DNA of 64,000 nt, from the NCBI RefSeq assembly GCF_014216315.1, contig NZ_CP045702.1, positions 3,658,001 through 3,722,000 of the forward strand, read 5' to 3'. A program made the position numbers and the translations under genes. The notes under the pieces are model-generated. The model had not been told where the DNA came from. It saw nothing but the letters and a program-made list of their open reading frames with translations, and ran no database searches. Positions 59,428-64,000 of this stretch are shown here, in pieces. Numbering within the stretch: position 1 is the stretch's first letter; every line of letters begins with the position of its first letter. This DNA is from Streptomyces finlayi. Its GTDB lineage: Bacteria; Actinomycetota; Actinomycetes; Streptomycetales; Streptomycetaceae.

Positions 59428-60126
59428 TCAACCGGTGGGCGCGGAAGCCGGGTTGCTGCCGGTCCGCAGGAGCAGTGGAGCGTCTTCCGCCGTCCCGCCC
59501 CTCGCGTACTCCGCCACCGCCGTATAGCCGGCCGCCACTCCGTGCACCGGTCCGCGCGGCGTCTCGCAGACACCCGGCTCGTCGTTCGCCTCCACCTCGC
59601 AGCGCAGCTGTACGGCCCGTCCGCCGGGTCCCATCAGCGTCAGGAACGCCCGCAGTTGCTCGCCGGTCGTGTTGCGGTAGTACGTGCGTGCCCAGACATC
59701 GCGCCCTGCCGTCATGACACAGGTCTGCGCCTCGATGCCTTCGGGAGAGGTCAGTTCCGGACCGCACCGGGTGGCAGGCGCATCGGCTCCGCCCCCGCCG
59801 GCGGGCGGCCCACTTTCGGACAGAAGTCCGGAGGGAGAGGCGGGAGAGACCGGCACCGGCGCATTCCCTTCCGGTCCGTCCGGGGAACTGTCCGCCGGGC
59901 GCTCGCCGGGCATTTCCCCAGCGGGATCTCCGGTGGGATCTCCAGCAGGTTCACCTGCACGTTCTTCGCCACGTCCTGCGGAAAGGCCATCAGAAAGTAG
60001 CGGGCTGCCGGATTTCCTATCGGCCGAAACGGATTCAGGTCCGCCCGAGGTCACAGCGGACGCGGCCAGTGGGAGCAGAGCGGTGAACAACACCGCCGCC
60101 GAGAGCCCGACCATGCGGAGATTCAT
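59428..60126 (-). CDS. Secreted protein with Gly/Pro/Glu-rich linker, unknown function
   Basis: 232 residues from the ATG at 60126. Signal peptide MNLRMVGLSAAVLFTALLPL AASA. A low-complexity linker (GEPAGDPTGDPAGEMPGERP region, about 50-110) precedes a C-terminal beta-rich domain with paired cysteines (RCGPELTSPEGIEAQTCVMT; LRCEVEANDEPGVCETPRGP). The C-terminal domain resembles small actinomycete secreted beta-sandwich domains. No enzyme motif is seen. The 209 bp downstream, up to the DUF5926 gene, carries no clear terminator. Confidence 0.7.
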   Translation of the reverse strand: MNLRMVGLSAAVLFTALLPLAASAVTSGGPESVSADRKSGSPLLSDGLSAGRGEERAGEPAGDPTGDPAGEMPGERPADSSPDGPEGNAPVPVSPASPSGLLSESGPPAGGGGADAPATRCGPELTSPEGIEAQTCVMTAGRDVWARTYYRNTTGEQLRAFLTLMGPGGRAVQLRCEVEANDEPGVCETPRGPVHGVAAGYTAVAEYARGGTAEDAPLLLRTGSNPASAPTG

Positions 60127-60276
60127 CGTGGCCTCACCTGCCGACTGGGCGCGAATTTCTGACGGTGCGCCGACGATATCGAGGGAATTTGCGCGGCCGG
60201 GGCTGCGTGCACCCAATTACCGCAGAACTCGGTCGGCTCACACCCGTACGAGTGAGCCGACCGCAATCGTATGCCC

Positions 60277-60300
60277 GTCCGGACGCCATGGCGTCCGGAC
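60277..60300. terminator. 24-bp perfect palindrome downstream of the second Prim-Pol gene
   Basis: GTCCGGACGCCA and TGGCGTCCGGAC abut exactly. It lies 47 bp after the stop of the minus-strand Prim-Pol-like gene. Confidence 0.6.
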
Positions 60301-60346
60301 GTCACCGGCCTGCTCGCAGACCGGCGGCCGGGCCCCTGCCGGACCG

Positions 60347-61030
60347 TCAGTACGCGAGGCGGCTACCGCCGTCCGGAGCCCCGGTGCTCGCCTCGACCAG
60401 CGCGTCCAGCACGGCTTCCACGTCGGGGAGCCAGGGCGCGACCGACCGGGACTGCGGTGCCCGCTCCCAGCAGACCTGCCCGGCGCCGATCTCCGAAGGC
60501 GGCAGAACGAGATAGCCGCCTTCCCCGTGGAATCGCAGGGAGCTGGGCACCCAGTCCTTGGCGTGCAGCAGTTCACCGAGCCGCTCCAGGGTGTACGGAG
60601 CCACCAGCAGCGACCACCGCGTCGGCGTCGCCACCACCGGGCCGATGCGCAGGCCCATCGCGTCGAGCGCCGTAAGCGCCCCTGCGCCGACGACCGCGGG
60701 CAGACTGAGTGCGCAGGGCGCGCTGCCACCGGTGGCCAGCACGACCGGGGCCGCGGGCCGGTTGGTCCACCACCACCGCACCATGCGTTCGTCGGTGGTC
60801 GCGGCCAGGAGGCCGGGATCGAAGGGGTGTGCGCCGGGCACGGCGCACTCAGGGTCGGGGCAGGCGCAGCCACGGCCGCGGTCACCGCGCGCACCGGCGG
60901 TCGCCGGCCCTGCTCCGGGCAGCACGGGCCACTGCCATGCGGTGGCACAGGTCAGCGCCGCGTCGAGCTGCGCGGACCGTCCCTTGCGCCGGAGCCGGAG
61001 CCTGCGTCGCCTTCCGAGGATCTCGCGCAT
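60347..61030 (-). CDS. Primase/polymerase-like (Prim-Pol N-terminal) protein
   Basis: 227 residues from an ATG at 61030 with GAAAGGAAC upstream. A basic N-terminus (RRRRLRLRRKGRS) precedes a Prim-Pol-type domain: LTCATAWQWPVLPGAG, a Cys/His cluster (CACPDPECAVPGAHP near 55-70) and a VRWWWTNRPAAPVVLATGG segment. The usual acidic metal triad is not obvious (DAMGLRIGPVV in place of a DxD), so catalytic activity is doubtful. Streptomycete genomes often carry this gene as a conserved single copy. It is not linked to a mobile element here. Confidence 0.7.
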   Translation of the reverse strand: MREILGRRRRLRLRRKGRSAQLDAALTCATAWQWPVLPGAGPATAGARGDRGRGCACPDPECAVPGAHPFDPGLLAATTDERMVRWWWTNRPAAPVVLATGGSAPCALSLPAVVGAGALTALDAMGLRIGPVVATPTRWSLLVAPYTLERLGELLHAKDWVPSSLRFHGEGGYLVLPPSEIGAGQVCWERAPQSRSVAPWLPDVEAVLDALVEASTGAPDGGSRLAY

Positions 61031-61571
61031 GAGCGCTCGTTCCTTTCCGTTGAACGCCGAGGTCCACATCACACCACGTGTGCGTTACACCACGCGTGCG
61101 TCTCTTCGCTGTGCGTACATGCTCATCAGATCTGCGGTACGGGCATGCCTTCGGTACCGAGCGTGAGCCGAGCCGAGCAGAGTGGAACCGTGCAGAAATG
61201 GAGCTGAGTCGAAGCGAGCCGAGTCGTACCTAGCCGAGCGGAGCCGGACCGGGTCCAGCCAAAAACATGGCGGGGGCGGCGCGTGCTGCGCACCAGCCGT
61301 CCTGTGCAAGCCCCGCCACTCGGGGGTGGGGGCGCGGCCGTCGCCGATAAGGACGTCCGGGCCCGCTGCCAGGTTCCAGTTCCAGGGCGATCACAACTGC
61401 CCATGGTCATCACCGATACGTACCCAGCATGCCCCGGATGACGCTTCCCCGGGCACTTCACCCCGGGGGCACCACCTGTCGAGCACACCCAGTCGACCGC
61501 AAATAACTGTCATAGGTGCATTTTTTGGCCAACTTAACTGTCACACAGACACCACAAATCCCGTGAGGACA
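61031..61571. other. 540-bp intergenic region with degenerate GAGCCGAG repeats
   Basis: No convincing gene. 61157-61255 carries many short imperfect repeats of GAGCCGAG/GTCGAAGCGAGCCGAG type. 61500-61560 is AT-richer (CATTTTTTGGCCAACTTAAC) and likely contains the promoter of the next gene. Confidence 0.5.
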
Positions 61572-63056
61572 ATGCTGGACATCGCCTTACTTGTGCGTGT
61601 ACATGTGGATGCATTGATAGCGGCGCAGAATGACATGGGGGTTTGCGATGCTATTCGACGAATCGCACCGGTCGGAAAGCTGGCTGCCATGAGCGCCCCT
61701 CACCTCCCGAAAGTGGCTGGAATCGATCCAACAGTTCCTGTTTCAACGCACACTTCCGCGCCTCTGACGGGTGTCCCGGCAGCCCCGGGAGCCTTCCTCC
61801 AGGACCGTCTGGCGTCCTGGGTGTCCGACCTCACGACCCTGCACGAACTCACCGAGCGCCTGGCCAGAACCCATACGCTCGACCTCGCCCTCCGCGAACT
61901 GCTGGCCGCCGGAGCCGCCCTCGTCGGCGCACGCCGGGGGCTCCTCGTCCTCGAACCGGCCGTGGGCGGCCCCTCCACCACGATCGGCCTGGGACTCGCG
62001 CACGCGGAGCTCGGGCACATCGAGACCGTGCCGCGCAGCGCCACCTCGTACGGCCGCATCCTCGACGGACTGCCGGACGCCCAGGGCCCGCTGACCAACC
62101 CCGATCTGCTCGGCGACGAGAACCTCGACCCGCGCCACCGCGAGGTCGCCGCCCGGCTCGGCTACGCCGCGAGCTACGCCCTGCCGCTCGCCACCGACGC
62201 CGCAGGCCGGCTCGGGGCGGCCGTCTGGCTCTACGACGAACCCGCCGAACCGCTGGAACGCCAGCGCCACCTCGTCGGTCTCTACGTCCGGTACGCCACG
62301 GAGCACCTGGCCCGGCTGCTGGAGCTCGAACGGGCCCGCGCCGACGTGGCGATCCTCGCCGAGGAACTGCTGCCGAGCAGGCTGCCACGGACCCCCGGGG
62401 TCCAACTGGCCGCCCGCCACAGGGCCGCGCCCCAGGGCGGCGGGGACTGGTACGACGCCCTGCCGCTGCCGGACGGCGCGCTCGGTCTCGCGGTCGGTTC
62501 GGTCGGCGGTTCGGGCCCGGGCGCGCTCGCCACCATGGGCCGGCTGCGGGCGAGTCTGCGGGCGTACGCCGTGATGGAGGGCGAGGACCCCGTCGCCGTA
62601 CTCTCCGATCTGGAGCTGCTGCTGCGGCTGACCGAGTCTGCCAGGGCCGCCACCGCCCTCTTCGCCTACTGCGAGCCCGCCCGGCGCAGGATCGTGCTGG
62701 CCGGGGCAGGGCACAGCCCGCCCCTCGTCATCGGTGACCGCCGCACCGAGTTCGTGGAGACCACGCTGTCGGCACCTCTGGGCATGCTCGCCTGCTGGGA
62801 GGCACCGAGCGTGGAGTTCACCCCCGAGCCGGGCGAGACCGTACTCCTCTACACCGACGGCCTGCTGCGACGCACCGGCGACGCGATGGACCGGGCGTTC
62901 GCCCGGCTGCACTCGGCGGCGTCCTGCGTACCCAAGGCCGCGCGGCGCGATCCGGGCGCGATCGCCGACCATGTGCTGCGGGCGATGCTGCCGGAGGGCC
63001 TGGACCAGGGCGACGGCACCGAGGACGTCGTGATCCTGGCCGCCCACTTCGACTGA
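61572..63056 (+). CDS. GAF-domain SpoIIE-type PP2C phosphatase, possibly inactive
   Basis: 494 residues if started at the ATG at 61572 (GTGAGGAC just upstream); ATGs at 61635 and 61689 are alternatives. GAF-like sensor about 85-270 (DLALRELLAAGAALVGARRG; PLATDAAGRLGAAVWLYDEP). SpoIIE/RsbU phosphatase domain about 285-494: GGGDWYDALPLPDG, then AVGSVGGSG where family members have VGDVxGHG, and LLYTDGLLRR and DGTEDVVILAAHFD at the end. The metal-binding Asp of the second motif is Ser and the His is Ser too, so phosphatase activity may be lost. These proteins normally act on anti-anti-sigma factors. Confidence 0.82.
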   Translation: MLDIALLVRVHVDALIAAQNDMGVCDAIRRIAPVGKLAAMSAPHLPKVAGIDPTVPVSTHTSAPLTGVPAAPGAFLQDRLASWVSDLTTLHELTERLARTHTLDLALRELLAAGAALVGARRGLLVLEPAVGGPSTTIGLGLAHAELGHIETVPRSATSYGRILDGLPDAQGPLTNPDLLGDENLDPRHREVAARLGYAASYALPLATDAAGRLGAAVWLYDEPAEPLERQRHLVGLYVRYATEHLARLLELERARADVAILAEELLPSRLPRTPGVQLAARHRAAPQGGGDWYDALPLPDGALGLAVGSVGGSGPGALATMGRLRASLRAYAVMEGEDPVAVLSDLELLLRLTESARAATALFAYCEPARRRIVLAGAGHSPPLVIGDRRTEFVETTLSAPLGMLACWEAPSVEFTPEPGETVLLYTDGLLRRTGDAMDRAFARLHSAASCVPKAARRDPGAIADHVLRAMLPEGLDQGDGTEDVVILAAHFD

Positions 63057-63192
63057 CCGATGCCGTACCGGACGCCGGGGCCGATGAAGCCCAGGTCCCG
63101 CGCGGTCGTGTAAGTGGTCTTCCGGCCCTGGACCCCCTTCCGTACGCCCGTACGATGGGGAGTGGTCCAGTGTCGTATCAAGGAGACAAATC

Positions 63193-64000
63193 GTGTCTGA
63201 GGAGCTCATCCCGGAGAACCCGGAGCCGGAGACCGAAGAAGCAGAGCCGATCAAGCGGCGGAAGAACGGCCTGTACCCGGGCATTTCCGATGAGCTCGCC
63301 GACAACATGAAGTCGGGCTGGGCCGACACCGAGCTGCACGGCCTGGAGCCGATCGCCCAGGCCGGGTACACCGCCACCCGTCGCGCCGCGCTCTCCGCAC
63401 GCTTCCCCGGCGAGCGTCTGATCATTCCCTCGGGCAACCTCAAGACCCGTTCGAACGACACCGAGTACGCCTTCCGCGCCTCCACCGAGTACGCGTACCT
63501 CACCGGTGACCAGACCCACGACAGCGTCCTGGTCCTGGAGCCCAAGGGCTCCGGGGACACGGCCGGACACGAGGCGACCGTCTACCTCCTGCCCCGCTCC
63601 GACCGTGAGAACGGCGAGTTCTGGCTCGACGGCCAGGGCGAACTGTGGGTCGGCCGGCGCCACTCCCTCACCGAGGCCGAGCAGGTGCTGGGCATACCGG
63701 CGAAGGACGTCCGTGAGCTCCCGGCCGCGCTGGCCGAGGCCACCGGACCCGTGCGCAACGTCCGCGGGCACGACGCCGGCATCGAGGCCGCACTGACCGA
63801 CAAGGTCACCGCGGAGCGCGACGAGGAGCTGCGCGTCCACCTCTCCGAGGCCCGCCTGGTGAAGGACGCCTTCGAGATCGCGGAACTGCGGAAGGCCTGC
63901 GAGATCACCGCCCGCGGCTTCGAGGACGTCGTGAAGGTCCTCGACAAGGCCGAGGCGACGAGCGAGCGCTACATCGAGGGCACCTTCTTCCTGCGCGCCC
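63193..64000 (+). CDS. Xaa-Pro aminopeptidase (PepP-type), N-terminal part
   Basis: 269 codons are in view and the frame is open at the window end. GTG at 63193 with AAGGAGACAAATC upstream. The N-terminal creatinase/AMP_N domain is recognisable: YTATRRAALSARFPGERLII, SGNLKTRSNDTEYAFRASTE and YLTGDQTHDSVLVLEPKG. The start of the M24 domain begins with EIAELRKACEITARGFEDVV. Metal ligands lie beyond the window. It removes N-terminal residues before proline. A near-palindromic CGTACG-CC-CGTACG segment lies at about 63142-63155 in its promoter region. Confidence 0.92.
   Translation, partial: MSEELIPENPEPETEEAEPIKRRKNGLYPGISDELADNMKSGWADTELHGLEPIAQAGYTATRRAALSARFPGERLIIPSGNLKTRSNDTEYAFRASTEYAYLTGDQTHDSVLVLEPKGSGDTAGHEATVYLLPRSDRENGEFWLDGQGELWVGRRHSLTEAEQVLGIPAKDVRELPAALAEATGPVRNVRGHDAGIEAALTDKVTAERDEELRVHLSEARLVKDAFEIAELRKACEITARGFEDVVKVLDKAEATSERYIEGTFFLRA

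Overview
The window is a high-GC actinobacterial chromosome segment, almost certainly Streptomyces. Signs of this are strong third-position GC, many GTG starts, a subtilisin-inhibitor (SSI) gene, a DUF2797 protein, SigE-type and ECF41 sigma factors, SpoIIE-type phosphatase and anti-sigma-like ATPases, and a pSAM2-type integrative conjugative element (AICE). Gene calls rest on reading frame, ribosome-binding sites and motifs seen in the sequence. Family names come from recalled knowledge; no database search was run.

Layout. 1-14.6 kb is ordinary chromosome: a PPOX-type tail, a D-2-hydroxyacid dehydrogenase, a TetR/MFS efflux pair with a three-copy operator, a two-gene membrane glycosyltransferase operon, a sensor kinase/response regulator pair, an amidohydrolase, a DUF2797 protein, a GNAT, and an ECF41 sigma factor followed by an FAD oxidoreductase. 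14.8-25.9 kb is a tRNA-Arg(ACG) integration hotspot. It has one intact tRNA and two extra copies of its 3' 44 bp. The outer interval (14.8-16.5 kb) looks like the remnant of an older element. The inner one (16.5-25.9 kb) is a complete-looking AICE with GntR/UTRA regulator, FtsK-like translocase, SpdB-type proteins, RepSA-like initiator, Xis and Int.

26-31.4 kb carries tRNA-Ser(GCT), an SSI-type inhibitor and a giant PAS/receiver protein whose kinase core looks degenerate. 31.5-34.8 kb holds a serine recombinase gene split by an IS4-family element; the original frame can be rebuilt exactly across a 10-bp target duplication. 34.9-42.4 kb holds an acyl-CoA synthetase, a SigE-type sigma factor and a tightly coupled five-gene operon with the content of the mycobacterial igr steroid side-chain operon (two acyl-CoA dehydrogenases, MaoC/DUF35, MaoC, Ltp2-like).

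44.45-54.57 kb is a second genomic island, bounded by a 57-bp direct repeat of the tRNA-Ser(TGA) 3' part. No integrase is visible, and its right side is damaged by two copies of another IS4-type element. Its cargo is the most interesting part of the window: a TPR/HTH regulator and GNAT on one strand, and divergently an ATPase-fold protein, a radical SAM/SPASM-like enzyme, a 45-residue peptide whose start overlaps the enzyme's stop, and an APH-fold phosphotransferase. This looks like an uncharacterised RiPP-type (peptide-modifying) system. From 54.6 kb the chromosome resumes with HtrA-like protease, glycerophosphodiesterase, anti-sigma-like ATPase, DUF5926 protein, secreted protein, primase-polymerase-like protein, a SpoIIE-type phosphatase lacking an expected aspartate, and the start of a Xaa-Pro aminopeptidase.

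A notable cross-island observation is a GC-rich hairpin region ending in GCCTTGAT-N3-GTANAGAAAC-N5-ACAGCTC, present once in each tRNA-borne island.
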